From Physcomitrium patens (lineage: Eukaryota; Streptophyta; Bryopsida; Funariales; Funariaceae), in NCBI RefSeq assembly GCF_000002425.4, contig NC_037256.1, forward strand, positions 14,315,153-14,379,152: a stretch of 64,000 nt of DNA, in the 5' to 3' direction. Shown here piece after piece: positions 44,408 through 57,050 of this stretch (its first letter is position 1; each line of letters opens with the position of its first letter). The notes beneath the pieces were generated by a model. The model was given only the letters and a program-made list of their open reading frames with translations. It did not search any database and was not told the origin of the DNA. A program made the position numbers and the translations under genes.

Positions 44408-46420
44408 GTGCGGCTGGAACCTTGCACAACATCTAGTAAAGGTCCTATTCTCTCCTCAGAGCCCTCTCCTTGTTTTACATTAAATGTTATTTTAGGACCT
44501 AAACATTACAAAGTCTCTGCCTTGTTAGATTCAGGAGCCTCAGCGTGTTTTTTAGATGAAGAATTTACTAAAAGACATAGCATATCTTTAATAAAGAAAA
44601 CTAAACTTGTTCATGTAGAAGTCATAGATGGTCGTCCATTGTCTTCTAGAGATATTACTCACAAAATCCTTCCTATAGAAGTAATAATCAATGGTCATAA
44701 TAGTTTTGTAGTATTTAATATCATTAGATCTCCCTCCAATCCAGTCATTTTAGGTTTATCATGGTTAGAAAAATACAACCCTCAAATAGACTGGATTTTC
44801 CGAACTCTTACTTTCTCTAAAAGTATAACTAACAGTGTAGTTAAGCAAGTAGAGAGTCATAAGTCCAATTCAATTAAACCCATATTTATAGGTGCAAAAG
44901 CTTTCTTGCATGCTGCTATGAAAGAATCACCATACATTATTTATGCTACACCCGTTTCTACTGGTCAAAAGACTTCAAGTGGCATTCCAAGCCAATATCA
45001 AGAATTTCAAGATGTATTTGAAAAAAAGAATGCGGATACACTCCCGAAACATCATCCCTATGATTATTCAATTGACCTTCAAGAAGGAGCATAACCACCA
45101 TTCGGACCAATCTATAGTTTATCACAAAATGAGTTGGCTGAACTCAAGGAGTATATTGAAGAAAATCTAGCCAAGAATTTCATATGCCATTCTAAATCTC
45201 CGACAGGAGCTCCAATTCTATTTGTGAAGAAAAAAGATGGATCATTGCGGATGTGTGTTGATTATCGAGGACTCAACAAGATTACCATCAAAAATAGTTA
45301 TCCACTACCTTTAATATCCAGACTTCTTGATCAGCTGAATCAAGCTAAGATCTATACAAAAATAGATCTTCGGGGAGCTTACAATCTAGTACGCATCAAA
45401 TAAGGAGATGAATGGAAGACTGCGTTTCGAACTAGGTATGGACATTTTGAATACAACATCATGCCTTTTGAACTTACAAATGCACCAGCAGCTCTTCAAC
45501 ATCTAATGAATGATATTTTTTGAGAGTTTTTGGACGATTTTGTGATATGTTATCTAAATGACATCTTGATCTATTCTAAGAATCCAAAAGAACACGAACT
45601 TCATGTTCGTCATGTGTTACAAAAATTAAGAGATGCAGGACTCTATGCCAAGATAGAAAAGTGTGTATTCCATATTACTCAAGTCGATTTCTTAGGTTAC
45701 ATCATTTCAAATGATGGACTTATGATGGATCCTAAGAAAGTTCAAACTATTATAGACTGGAAGATCCCAAAAACGGTAAGAGATGTCCAATGTTTTTTGG
45801 GATTTGCCAACTACTATCGGATCTTCATCAAAGACTTTTCTCGAGTTGCAGTTCCACTTACACATTTGACTTGTAAAGACAAACTCCAATGGAATCAAGA
45901 AGTGGAAGTTGTTTTTGAATCTTTGAAGAGAGCGTTTGTTTCTGCACCAATCTTGTATCGTGTTGATTTTTCCAAAGCATTCTTTATGGAAACAGATGCA
46001 TTAGACTTTGTTTTGGGTACGGTTTTATCACAAATGGGAACAGATGACAAACTTCATCCAGTAGCCTTTCATTCAAGAAAATTCTCAGCAGCAGAAATCA
46101 ATTATGAGATCCACGACAAAGAACTTCTTGCAATTGTGGATTCTTTTCAAGAATGGGATCATTATCTAGAAGGCGCTTCTAGTCCAGTCACCGTGTATAT
46201 GGATCACAAGAACCTCAAATATTTTATGTCAGCACGTGTATTAAATCGTCGCCAAGCTCATTGGAGCATGTCTTTATCAAGATTCGAGTTCATCATCACT
46301 TATCGGCCAAGAAAACAACAAGGTTTATCTGATGCCTTGTCTAGACGTTCTTATCTTGCACCAAAAGAAGGAGATGCAGCTTTTGAGCAACAAAGAACGG
46401 TTCTCTTGAAGCCGAAATAA
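44408..46420 (+). pseudogene. D1 protease, reverse transcriptase and RNase H
   Basis: Protease ALLDSGASACFLDEEF with an intact DSG. RT starts with [20 protein letters not shown] and [13 protein letters not shown]. The catalytic loop is CYLNDILIYSKN, so the first Asp of YxDD has become Asn. RNase H has FMETDALDFVLGTVLSQ, FHSRKFSAAEINYEIHDKEL and VYMDHKNLKYF. Stops at 45,092 (TAA), 45,401 (TAA), 45,521 (TGA) and 46,418 (TAA) are in one unbroken frame. The Asn and the stops make it dead. Confidence 0.9.
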
Positions 46421-46447
46421 TTTTATCTTCAAGCAATAAAATCAACA

Positions 46448-47896
46448 TTGACTGTTGATTTAACTTTCCTTGAGCAAGTCCAATTAAGTATGTCTTCAGA
46501 CCCTCTTGTACATGATATCAAGAACAATTCTTCTAAATCTCATGATCCATCTAAATTTGAATTCAAGAACAACCTACTCTATTTGGAAGGATGCCTATAT
46601 GTTCCAAAAGGAGAAGCACGTTTACGTGTTCTTCAAGCTCGTCATGACTTCCCAGCAGCAGGACATTTCAGATATAATAAGACTTTGGAGCTAATATCTA
46701 GGGATTTTTGGTGGCCTCAAATGTGGAAGGTAGTTAAAGATTTTGTACAATCATGTGATGTTTGCTCAAGATCAAAAACTCCTCGTCATCAACCTTTTGG
46801 ACTTCTTCAGCCATTATCCATTCCAGAACAACCATGGTCTTCTATTTCTATAGACTTCATTACGGATCTTCCAATCTCAGGTTCTTATGACTCTATATTC
46901 GTGATTGTAGATCGTTTTACACAGATGGCACATTTTGTACCATGTACAAAATCTATCACAGGTGAAGAAATAGCTAAGCTCTTTCTTGACAATATCTATC
47001 GCTATCATGGATTGCCCAAGGATATTATATCAGATAGGGGAACTCAATTTGTATCAAGATTTTGGCGGATTCTTTTCAAGATTCTTAAAGTGGATATAAA
47101 ACTACCTTCGACATTCCATCCTCAAACTGATGGACAAACGGAGCGTGTTAATCAAGTTTTGGAGCAATATTTAAGATGTACCATTAATTACCAACAAGAT
47201 GATTGGACAACTCTTTTGCCATTGACAGAGTTTGCTTACAATAACACGGTACACTCTTCTACAAAACAAACACCTTTCTTTGCTAATTATGGTTATCATC
47301 CACGACTTGATACTTTTGACTTTTTAAAAGTTGATAATCTTGCTGCGAAAGATTTGGCAATTCATTTATCAGAGCTACATGCAACGATGAAGGTGTAGTT
47401 AAAAGAGGCTCAAGAACAACAAAAGACCAATGCGGATGTCTATCGAAAGGAACAACCATCATTTGTCTTGGGTGATAAGGTATGGCTACTTCGTCGCAAT
47501 ATCAAGACCACTCGTCCTTGTGACAAGTTGGACTATCGAAGGCTGGGACCATTTTCTATTTCTGCACAAATCAATCCAGTTGCATATCGTTTAGATCTAC
47601 CAGAGTCAATAAAAATCCATCCAATATTCCATGTGTCTCTTCTTGAACCATACAAGATAGTGGACATATCAAGAAGACGACAAGCTCCACCTCATCCTAT
47701 AGAAGTGGACAATAATGAAGAGTTTGAAGTAGAAGAAATCTTAGATTCAAGGCAATGCCAAAATAAATTAGAATATCTTGTCCATTGGCACAGATATGGT
47801 ATTAGTGAACACACATGGGAGCCAATAAAGAATCTTACAAATGCAACAAAGGCGATGGAGGCTTTTCATCGACGACATCCATCAAAATCAAGATGA
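46448..47896 (+). pseudogene. D1 integrase with C-terminal chromodomain
   Basis: Zinc finger HDFPAAGHFRYNKTLELI and CDVCSR. Core SIDFITDLPISGSYDSIFV, SDRGTQFVSRFW and FHPQTDGQTERVNQ keep all three catalytic acids. TAG at 47,396 interrupts. The C-terminal part GDKVWLLRRNIKT, HPIFHVSLLEPY and the chromodomain EEFEVEEILDSRQCQNKLEY, VHWHRYGISEHTWEPIKNL completes the frame at TGA 47,894-47,896. Chromodomains of this clade steer insertion to marked chromatin. Confidence 0.9.
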
Positions 47897-47990
47897 AAAC
47901 CTTCTTTATAAAAGAAACAACATCTAGGCAAGATAACATTTTACTTTCAATTCTTCTTCGTAGCTTCGTTGTAGTAGTGGCGCTCGAGAG

Positions 47991-48356
47991 ATGGAGAACC
48001 AACAACCAGCGGATTCAACTCAAGAGCCTTCATTTGCTGACCTGCCAGACGAGACATTATGATTGTCACAACCTTCAAGACGACGCAATCGAGATGAAGA
48101 TCTTCAAGAACAACATATTCTTCCTCGAATAGATGGTGAGATACAACGCGTTTGGTATCACGATTTGCGAAGGAACTCCCGATGTTTGGTGATTGTGCCA
48201 GAGGTAGGAACAACTCCTGATGGTGTTCTAAATATTCTATTCGAAGGAAGTTACGAAGGCCTCAACAATGATCAAATAACTGGGTGGTCTTCTCGCCCTG
48301 GTATAGGACACTACCAATGGGTGAGAGGCCCTATCAATCATCTTCGAAGAGAATAG
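47991..48356 (+). pseudogene. D1 small extra ORF between chromodomain and 3' LTR
   Basis: ATG 47,991 begins MENQQPADSTQEPSFADLP. One TGA (48,060-48,062) interrupts. The frame then runs to TAG 48,354-48,356, about 121 codons. The core RVWYHDLRRNSRCLVIVPEV and LNILFEGSYEGLNNDQITGW looks like a small beta domain. I do not recognise it. It lies 94 bases past the integrase stop in the same strand, in a place where chromoviruses normally have only noncoding DNA. Confidence 0.5.
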
Positions 48357-48454
48357 AGATCAGAGTATGTGGCGAATACAATTCGTCGCATCATAGATTT
48401 CCTCAACATATGATGACCGCTCCTTGTGGAACTCGTCTCTAGAAGGGGGGGTAA

Positions 48455-49015
48455 TGTCACGGCCATAATCATGTAAGCTAATAATTACATATAGAAATAG
48501 GTAGAAGTAAGTAAAAATAGATAAAAGTAAGTTAATTCTATAATATTTAATATGAAAGCTTCCTAGAAACTTCCTAGACGCTGCTTTGACTTCATAGGTG
48601 TCTTTAATTGACTTTTTGGATTAGAAACGTGGTCAACAAGTTGGCCATGTGCCACACATGTTGTTAGCTTGAAGATCAAGCCAACTATGTGGCCAACATG
48701 TAGAAAAACTTGCCTTGTAAGTCAAGGCATGTGTCCTACAAAGTCAACACATATTGGAGGTCCTATAGAACGTCGCCACATAGCCCCTAGTTTGATAGTA
48801 TATATAGAGACAAGAGTGAAGGCTTCTTCACTCTTGTCAACTCTTTTCTTGCTTGTAGTCTAGTTTCAAGGGTCTCTAGTTTTCTTGTCTTTTGGCAATA
48901 GCCATTCCAGTTCCTCTTTCAATTTATATACTTGTTTATATATATTTTGTTACCTCTCTTTGAGTGAAGGCTCACTTATCTAAATTGTTTTTTCATCGAG
49001 ATCTTGTCCTTGACA
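48455..49015 (+). repeat. D1 3' LTR
   Basis: TGTCACGGCCATAATC..CTTGTCCTTGACA, 561 bp, preceded by the polypurine tract AGAAGGGGGGGTAA. A TATATATA box at about 48,798 precedes the GAGACAAGAGTG segment, a likely promoter. Confidence 0.9.
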
Positions 49016-50423
49016 CAAAGTAGTCTTCTTGCACCTCCATCAGGCATATTGGGTGTCTCCACTGGTATATACCTATTAGGCTTATTCCATGTAGGGTTAG
49101 AAAATGATCCTAGTTGTTTCGTTGGAATGGAGGGAACTTGGTTTGATGACATCGGTGGAGCATATTTCATATACCTCTACTGGTCCTTATCGTAGTTCTG
49201 GAGATTCAATGCAGACCGTTAATTAAAATTGGAACTTTGAAATTTATTGAATGCTCGATTTTGTCGATTAAATCGATTTCCATTTCATCCAAACGTAATT
49301 CTCGTTTGTACTTGATTGACGTCCCAGTGGATTGGTGGGATCATTGTCTGATTACTAAATTATTATTATTATCTTTATCAATTCTAATAATTTGGTGTTA
49401 GGTGCTTTCCTCCGTAAAATGTACATTGACCCATTGTTTGTGAGGGTGATTGGTATTCTGTTACAGAATGACCGTGGCCCTTACAATTACTAAACTATAC
49501 ATTGGTTCTAGTATTAGTAGGCTTTTGCCTCTTCTCCTTATGTTTGGCCATATTGACGGCCATTTCCTCCATTTTCTTCGTCAAATTCAATAATAAGGTT
49601 TCATTGGAATCTTTTAGAACTAACATTATTGATATCTCTGTCGTAGTTAACGCTTGTTGTTGATACGGAAAATATGGAGCATACGCTATTATCACATTCC
49701 GTGGTATAGCTTGCAATAGGGTGACATTAATTGGCCCTTAAATATTGGTATTGGAATTGGCCCTTGTTTCTAACATCCGTGGATAACTACCCACTAATTT
49801 GTTCCAAGTCAGATTTTGATATCTACCTTGAATTGGAATCATCATGGCTCTCGCACTTAAAAATTGATCATAATGGCATTCCTTCCAAACCTTGGTTCTA
49901 TTAAGGGATGCAGCCACCATAACGATTTGAACTTCTTTTACAAACATTTTTAGCTCTGGTGGGTGCAAACCATTGATTAATATGGATAAGATAAATACCT
50001 CTCATATTTGGTGATTTGGCCACTTACTGAGCATATCAACCACTCGGCCATAATACGATTCCACTGCCTCTCCTAGGATCATTTTGCTGTTCATTAACCT
50101 CTCTCGAAGGCGATCCTCTAAACCTTTTTCCAAAAATGAGATAAAAATGCATTCTTCAATACTTTCCAATTCAAAAATTCATCCATTGATTGGCAGTTGT
50201 ACCATTCAAACGTCATGTCTTTTAAGGTCGTTGGCAGCCATTGCAACCAAATATCTTCAATTCAGCCATTACTAGCTATACATGCTGTAAGAAATTGAGT
50301 CAAATGTTGATTAGGATCTGCATCCATAAATTCCTAAAAAGTAGGTAGTAGTGCGTCACTAGTTGTATGATCGCCTACTGCACCCATTTGTATTGCAATC
50401 CGAACGATTAGTCTTCCTGACGC
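49016..50423 (-). pseudogene. A2 gag, C-terminal part
   Basis: Minus-strand blocks collinear with A1 gag (53,190-54,570): the capsid-like core near 50,000-50,410, MHPPELKMFVKEVQIVMVAA (49,738-49,968) and the MLVLKDSNETLLLNLTKKM segment (49,495-49,716). The match ends at 49,016, equivalent to about 54,570 of A1. Several stops are present. Confidence 0.7.
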
Positions 50424-51674
50424 TGTTGGGGTAGAGAGAGTTTGCCTCAAGAAAGCGCTGGGCTTCTAGCTGTCACTAAATACTCAATCAAGTTTGAAAT
50501 ATAAGGGTAACAATTTTATATACATAAACTCCTCTCCTTTGGAGCAATTACATCAATATACAAGCCTTAAAATCCAAAGAACACCAAAATACTTGATAAG
50601 GTGTTATAAAAAACTTATATATCCTTATGAGGAATTTTTCCCGAAGTTCAACAGCTCATAACTTACGATCTAAGCGTCTTAACAACTACAAATTTTACAT
50701 GGAGTACTGATATATCTTTAGAAACTACCACACCAAAATTCAACCGTAAATTCGTCTTGGATCTTGTGATATCTTGAAAACCCTAACTATAGCTTCAAAC
50801 CCTAGCTTTTTTACACCCGTGTACAACTTCCTTCATATCTCACAAAGTAATTATTCAAATACTATGAAACTTTGAATTAAAGCTTCTTAATCCAATTACA
50901 CACACTTGTGGAAATTTTGAGCCAAAAATTCGTCCAGAAACTCAAGATATAGCTTCACCCATAACTAGCAACAAAACGATATACTTACTGCCTTCAAATT
51001 ACAAGTGCTGTCTTCAACGCCTCATAACTCCTTCACCCAATCTTAGAATTCACTATACAGTAACTAGAATGTGTAGCCGAGAAAATGCTCCCTCCAAATC
51101 CAATCGCCGATCTTCCGTTGCTTTCCGTATTCGTATGTGATGCCCAAAAGAAGTGACAGTAGGTACGAAATTGACACCTTATCTTTGAACATTCATATCT
51201 TTTCCATAAAAACTCGAAATCACACAAAATCTTCACCCAAATTATACCCAAAACCCTAAACCTTCTGACCCTAGCCTCAAAAGCTCGAATGGCCTCGAAA
51301 GAGGAACCCTAATTCCTAATATGGCCTCGGGCAGCCTCCTCAAAGCCCATTGGGCATGGTATTCGACCAATAGGGATGAAGTTCTTCACCCCTTGCCTTC
51401 ATCCAACCATGCCTTACTTTCATCCTTTCCAATAAGCCTCCTTCTAGTTATATTTTCATCTTTTAACTCCTCCCTTCCCTTAATCTTTATACTAACTATC
51501 TAAATCCTATATAATATAAACTCTATAATCAAACTAGATTAACTTCCAAATAATTTTTTTTATTTCAATTCATTTTAAATTAACATACTAACTATTCTAA
51601 CTCACATTAAGACTTATAAACATATTACATGTTTTCACTAATTTTTACATACTGTAAGTAATTATAGTACGACA
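50424..51674 (-). repeat. Solo LTR of family C in A2 gag
   Basis: Reads TGTTGGGGTAGAGAGAG..AGTACGACA on the plus strand, exactly 1,251 bp, nearly identical to the C1 LTRs. Flanks ACGC (50,420-50,423) and ACGC (51,675-51,678) give a 4-bp target duplication. It interrupts the gag frame between the RIRNSM codons and the MGAVGD-type core. Confidence 0.9.
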
Positions 51675-52260
51675 ACGCCATTGAATTTCTTATTCTGCTA
51701 AATTCCATTTTAAAATAATCTTTACTTTCTTTTATTCTAATTTCCGAACTCTCACTGCTCCTCGATTTACTGTTATTTTTTATAATTATTTTGATTGGTT
51801 GAATTGTAGGTGAAAACATCAGATTTTGAAATATAATATAGTTATCTTTATTGGCGACCAATTTGTGCCAATCTGAAGAGCCACTATTGCTTGTTTCAAT
51901 AGTATCCCCTATTGAAAAAATACCCAATGTAGTACCAAATTCTTCTATGCCTCCTTACCTTTCAGTTAATGGCCTCAAGATTTCCACTGAAATATTAACA
52001 AAATTTTCTGCGAGTGTTCTTGGTAATTTTTCTAACGGTACATATGACTGCAGAATTAACAATTTGTCTAGTTCTTGATATGTTCGGATGCACCGACAAG
52101 CTTGTAACCATGGTTTAATCCAATTTTGTGGATGCTTTTTTTTAAGATTACGTTCTTGCTCCTCTCTAAGCAAGTTCCTTCTTTCCGCTCTTCCCTGTCT
52201 TCCTCTTAACTGATTTATTTTCTTCGATGCAATGCTATTGTTCTTATTAACCATAATCTT
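51675..52260 (-). pseudogene. A2 gag, N-terminal part
   Basis: MVNKNNSIASKKINQLRGRQ and NLLREEQERNLKKKHPQNWI begin at 52,254. It continues through LPRTLAENFVNISVEILRPL and IFSIGDTIETSNSGSSDWHK to MEFSRIRNSM. It is basic, arginine- and lysine-rich, as expected for an RNA-binding gag N-terminus. Nearly open, with few stops. Confidence 0.75.
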
Positions 52261-52346
52261 GCTTCAAACACTACTGAAATCATCTTCTATTATCAATTTT
52301 CTCACATGTTTGGTAATTAATTCCTAATATCCAAAGCTATTATCAC

Positions 52347-52364
52347 TCCCCGACAGCGGCGCCA
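52347..52364 (-). promoter_or_regulatory. A2 primer binding site (tRNA-Asp type)
   Basis: The minus strand reads TGGCGCCGCTGTCGGGGA, three bases after the LTR end CACA. It matches the complement of the plant tRNA-Asp 3' end at all but about two positions. This supports an Athila/Tat-like affiliation. Confidence 0.8.
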
Positions 52365-52367
52365 AAA

Positions 52368-53132
52368 TGTGATTGCTCGTTTCACTTATTCTAAATTAAT
52401 CTAATGGAAATAAATCCATATAAGGGGATTCAAATACAGAGAATGACTAGTTGCTTAAGCATTCATTGTTAGGGTCATACAATCAATTATCTCTTGAATA
52501 TATCATCTCTATTTTCAATATCTGAATACACAAGGAAACTATAATCTCCTCCTTCACCTTATCAGTTTCTTTCTTATAACAATTCAGTCATACCAATAAT
52601 TGCTATTTCTACCAATATATTCATCCTCATAATCTCCAATTGTAATACTGCGCCCTCATAGCTTTCAACACACAATTACCCTCATTCCAATCACTGGAAT
52701 TCTTCACACAAAATTGCCATTCACATTACGGTATTTCAGACAAATACAGACTCATTCTCTCTGCTGAATTACAATCAGATTTCAGCATTCAATCTTTCTT
52801 CTTCTCAAATAATACCAATCACATTTCCATTCTATAATTTACTTCACAATATTCAGAAACTCTCAATCTTCTTATTCAAAGAAATTAACAAACAAAAGAA
52901 AAGAGGTAGCACCAAGCTTACCTCGGCTCACAACTATCATAGCGATGGCACCTTAATTAACTTCTACAACTCCTATATACTTTCCTCTGATTCTCCAAAT
53001 TCTAATCGTAATTCTATAATTAACCACTTTTAAGAACTAAATCACTCATTCATCTTCCTAAATTTCCTATTATATCGACTATTAATATATTTTACCAATA
53101 TCTTTCAAAAATGAATTAATATCTATTCTAGA
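52368..53132 (-). repeat. A2 5' LTR
   Basis: 765 bp, collinear with 13,953-14,716. Its outer end adjoins AGCAG, the partner of AGTAG at 13,948-13,952. Confidence 0.85.
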
Positions 53133-55240
53133 AGCAGCACATTGTCCTCTTCAATGACGACGAGTGGTTCGCCAGTTCTAGTAGTGGTTTAAATGGTTGA
53201 CATAGGCAATCGCACAACTAGTATGGCTCCATTATCTACTTTTAAGGACTTACCAAGTATAGATCTTAATCAACACTTGACTCATTTCTTGACCATATGT
53301 GTAGCCAATAATGGCAAAACTAAAGATATTTGGTTGCAATGGTTGCTAGTAACCTTAAAAGATACAGCGTTTGAATGATATAACTGCTAATCTATGGGTC
53401 AATTTTTTAATTGGGATGCATTGAAGAATGAATTTTTAATCCATTTTTGCCCAATTAGTTTTGAGGATCGACTTTAAGAAAGATTAATGAATATCAAAAT
53501 GAGTCTGCGAGAGGCAGTGGAATCATACTATGGCCGTGTGGCACATATACTCCGCAAGTGGCCAAATCATCAAATGCCAGAGGCTTTTGTATTATCCATA
53601 TTAATCAACAAATTGTATCCATCTGAACTAAAAAGGTTTGTAATAAGGCTCAATCAAATATGATAATTGCATCTCTTAATCGAGCTAAGGTTTGAGAGGA
53701 ATACCATTATGATCAATTTTTAATTATAGGAGCTACTATGATTCTAGTTCAAGGAAGTTATCAAATCCTGACATGGAATGGAGCAGTGGTTAGTTCTTCC
53801 AGAATGTTTGATACAAGTACCAATTCAAATGCCAATACACGAAAAATAATTAATATTATTCTTTTGCAAGCTATACCACCAAACATGGCAACATTGCAGT
53901 CTCTATACTTTTCTCATGAGCAACAACCATTGACTATGATAAAGTTACCAATAGTATCAATTTTGAAGGATTCTAATGAAATCTTATTATTAAATTTGAC
54001 TAAGAAAATGGAAGAAATGGCAATCAATATGGCAAAGGATAAAGAGAAGAAGCATAAACCTACCAATACTAAGCTCAATGTATGATGTAGTAATTATAAG
54101 GACCAAGGTCATTTGGTGACAGAATGCCTCTTTCCTCGACAAATGATATTGCAATGTATATTCTATAGAAGAAAGTATTTGGCAACTAATTGTTGGAATT
54201 GAAAAAAGCAACAACGATTTGATAATCAAACCATGATCCCACCCACTCAGTGAGATGAAAATTAAGTTCAAACGGAAAATATGTTTGGCTGAAATGAAAA
54301 TTGTTCAAATAGGTAAAATTGAGCCTTTGATATTTTTTAAGGTCCAAATTATAATTCGGATTTTTTATTGGACTCCCATAACTATAAGAAGGAACAACAG
54401 GGATATTAGCAATATTTTACATCACCACAATCAATTTCAGTTACCTCCATATAAATAGAACAACCAAGATTATTTATCAATTCAACTTAAAATAGGCCTA
54501 GTCAATATATACCAATGGAAATATCGAATATATCTGATGGAGGTAGAAGAAGACCACTTTGTTGTTATTATTGGAGGCAAATTGGTCATTATGCTAGTGA
54601 ATGTCTTAATCCAAGAGCTAGTGATGACTATGTTCCACTTTGTAGAAATTATAAATAGTCGGGGCATAAATATCAGTAGTATAATGCTCCATTCAATTTC
54701 AACAATCATGATCAAGAGATCCAGCTATAAAGTAAAATTAAAAATAATAATCGGGATCTTCAAGATATTCCAATAAATTGGACAAAATGTATCCAAGAAG
54801 TACTTATCATTAGCTAACAAAAGGAGAAAGGACCAATTCAATATTTGGGTGAACCAATTATAAAGGACCAATTCAATCCAATTTTAAGAATATCAAATCC
54901 AATTTCGGATATCTTATCAATGGTGACACTTGGCCTGTCTATACAAATCAACAAGGTTCCAACCACCAAGGTCTTGACTTAGCTTAAACCAATTATGACC
55001 TCAATGCATTTCCAAGAGATGTCTTATCCATTAAAAGATCTTCTTGTAGATAGATATTCCAAGAAAGCTCCTCCAATTGTTTAAAGTCTAAGTCTAAGAA
55101 AGAAAAATATATTACATCAAGAGGTAAAGTTGAAACAAATAAAAAGAAAGAAGGTATTGGAAATTTCTTTAAACATGGAGCCTTATGACATTTTAAAAGA
55201 TTTGGATGCTATTTAGCCTTCTATTTCAATGAAGCAACTT
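53133..55240 (+). pseudogene. A1 gag, C-terminal part with zinc knuckles
   Basis: Resumes gag just after the A2 target site: VDIGNRTTSMAPLSTFKDL, DLNQHLTHFLTICVANNG, WLQWLLVTLKDTAFE, EAVESYYGRVAHILRKWPNH. CCHC-like knuckles follow near 54,085-54,130 and at about 54,555-54,605 (GHYASEC). Later frames drift into NMEPYDILKDLDAI. Many stops and at least two frameshifts. Confidence 0.7.
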
Positions 55241-56160
55241 CTAACAGTCACACCAGAATATCGTTCTATATTAAATTCATCGTTAACACAGTGTAGGCAA
55301 TGCAATAAAAAAGTTCTTGAGGTCAGTTTGAAACCTGATCTAAGCTCGTCAACCATTGATGTATTGATAGACAACATTATGATTTTTGGAGTCCAAGTGG
55401 ATGGTGGCTCTAGCATCAATTTAACGAATGTAGATACAATAGATGCTTTAGACTTAACACATTTAGAACCCACAACATTGGTATTACGGATGGCAAATTA
55501 TAGCAGAGTTAAATCAATGGGTATATTATAAAATATTCAAACCATAATTGCCGATATTAAATAAAAAATAGACTATATTATTTTTTGATTATAATGTTCA
55601 ACTTTATCATATCCAATTTAATTGAGATGACCTTGGCTTTATAAAAAAAAAGCCAAGAATAATTGGAATCATAGTACTTTGATGATCGAGAGAGGCGGAG
55701 ATAAGATGGTATTACAAATGTACCCAGTATACTATTATAGGGAATCTCAAATGCCAAAATTTAAATTGACATCTGACAATAAGCTCAATTCTGATGAAGA
55801 TGCCATCATACCAAAGAAAGAAGCATCCTTCAAGATAGCTTAGTACGATGAGGTGGTGTATTAATGTAGAAGACTGGGCAAATATTTGATATATTTGCTG
55901 AATATGGAAAATTCCAATCATGTTATTACAGATTGGATGAATAAATATGATGTGCATCGGGTCAATGCATTGAAATTAAAATTGGGTACCTCCAATATGT
56001 TGGACTTGACGAATAGATCAGAATCTGCGAGGGAGCTAAAATAAGAAAAAGTAGCTAAATCTTTATATCAAATTATTAACTTGGAAAAAAATAAAATACT
56101 TTGAATAATTAAAATTTACAAAGGTATTCAAGATCAGAACTTGACATATTGAAAAGAATT
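55241..56160 (+). pseudogene. A1 aspartic protease and linker
   Basis: IMIFGVQVDGGSSINLTNVD near 55,380-55,440 contains a DGGS active-site loop, a known variant in this lineage. It is followed by DALDLTHLEPTTLVLRMAN. The linker GGDKMVLQMYPVYYY (about 55,691-55,735) matches A2. Numerous stops. Confidence 0.7.
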
Positions 56161-57050
56161 TTTTATTTATCATAAATCCGCTTTTGCTTGGACTTATGCT
56201 GATTTAAAAGGTATTTCTATAGAAGTCTACAAGCATTAGATTATTTTGGAAGAGGATGCTAAACCTATCCGTCAGAGGCAATATCGACTTAATCCAAAAT
56301 ATTTCCTAATAATTCAAGAGGAAATACACAAGCTTATTGAAGTTGATTTTGTTTATCTGGTATGAAACAATGAGTGGGTTTCTCCAATTGTGATAATATC
56401 AAAGAAGAATAGAAAAATCAGAATTTGTCACGACTTCCGAAAACTAAACGTGGCTGTTAAGAAAGATTACTTTCCATTACCTTTTACGGATAGTATATTG
56501 GATGCCGTAGTATGGCATGAATGTTATTTTTTCTTAGATGGATTTTTCAATTATAATCAAGTTAAAATTACAAAGGAAGATCAACTAAAGACTACTTTCA
56601 CTATGGACTGGAGAACATTTGCTTATTGCATTATGCCGTTTGGATTATGTAATGCTCCAGCCACGTTTCAGAGGGTGATGACTCAAGTATTTGAAAATTA
56701 CATAAAAATATTTATAGAAATATTTTTACATGACTTTTATACTTTCAGTACAAAATAGGATCATCTGAAATGTCTAGACAAATATTTGGATCAATGTGCT
56801 ACATACGAGATATCATTGAACTCTGATAAATGCTAATTTGGTGTTCCGTCTGGAAAACTCTTTAGATACATAGTCTCTATATATGGTATTGCCACTGATC
56901 TAGATAAAGTTCAGTACATAATGAACCTGCTTCAATTCTTCAAATGTCAGGTGTTCATGGTTTCATCAACCATGTTAATTATTATTGCCAATTTATTCAT
57001 TTGTTTGTGGTCATTTGTCAATTTTTGACTAATCTTTTAAAAAAAACTTC
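56161..57050 (+). pseudogene. A1 reverse transcriptase
   Basis: EWVSPIVIISKKNRK-like start, ICHDFRKLNVAVKKDYFPLP, YFFLDGFFNYNQVKI, TFAYCIMPFGLCNAPATFQ. The catalytic region IEIFLHDFYTF has His for the first Asp of xDD, a loss-of-function change. The thumb continues to about 57,050 with frameshifts. Confidence 0.85.

Larger units (their letters stand above)
42938..49015 (+). mobile_element. D1: chromovirus (Ty3-type with chromodomain), 5'-truncated
   Basis: The 5' LTR lacks its first 315 bp or so. PBS, gag, protease, RT, RNase H, integrase, chromodomain, a small extra ORF and a complete 3' LTR follow. Gag is in one frame and all of pol in a second frame, with about nine in-frame stops and no frameshift. 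It resembles the Tcn1-like chromoviruses of fungi and non-seed plants by general motif style. Confidence 0.85.
13953..53132 (-). mobile_element. A2: family A retrotransposon inserted in A1 gag
   Basis: Minus-strand LTRs bound the element: 5' LTR 52,368-53,132 (765 bp) and 3' LTR 13,953-14,716 (764 bp), differing by about 7 percent over roughly 200 bases checked. The flanking 5 bases are AGTAG (13,948-13,952) and AGCAG (53,133-53,137), a target duplication with one C/T change. Its own sequence, from right to left, is PBS, gag, (nested block), gag-pro, pol, ORF3, interrupted by later insertions. Confidence 0.85.
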
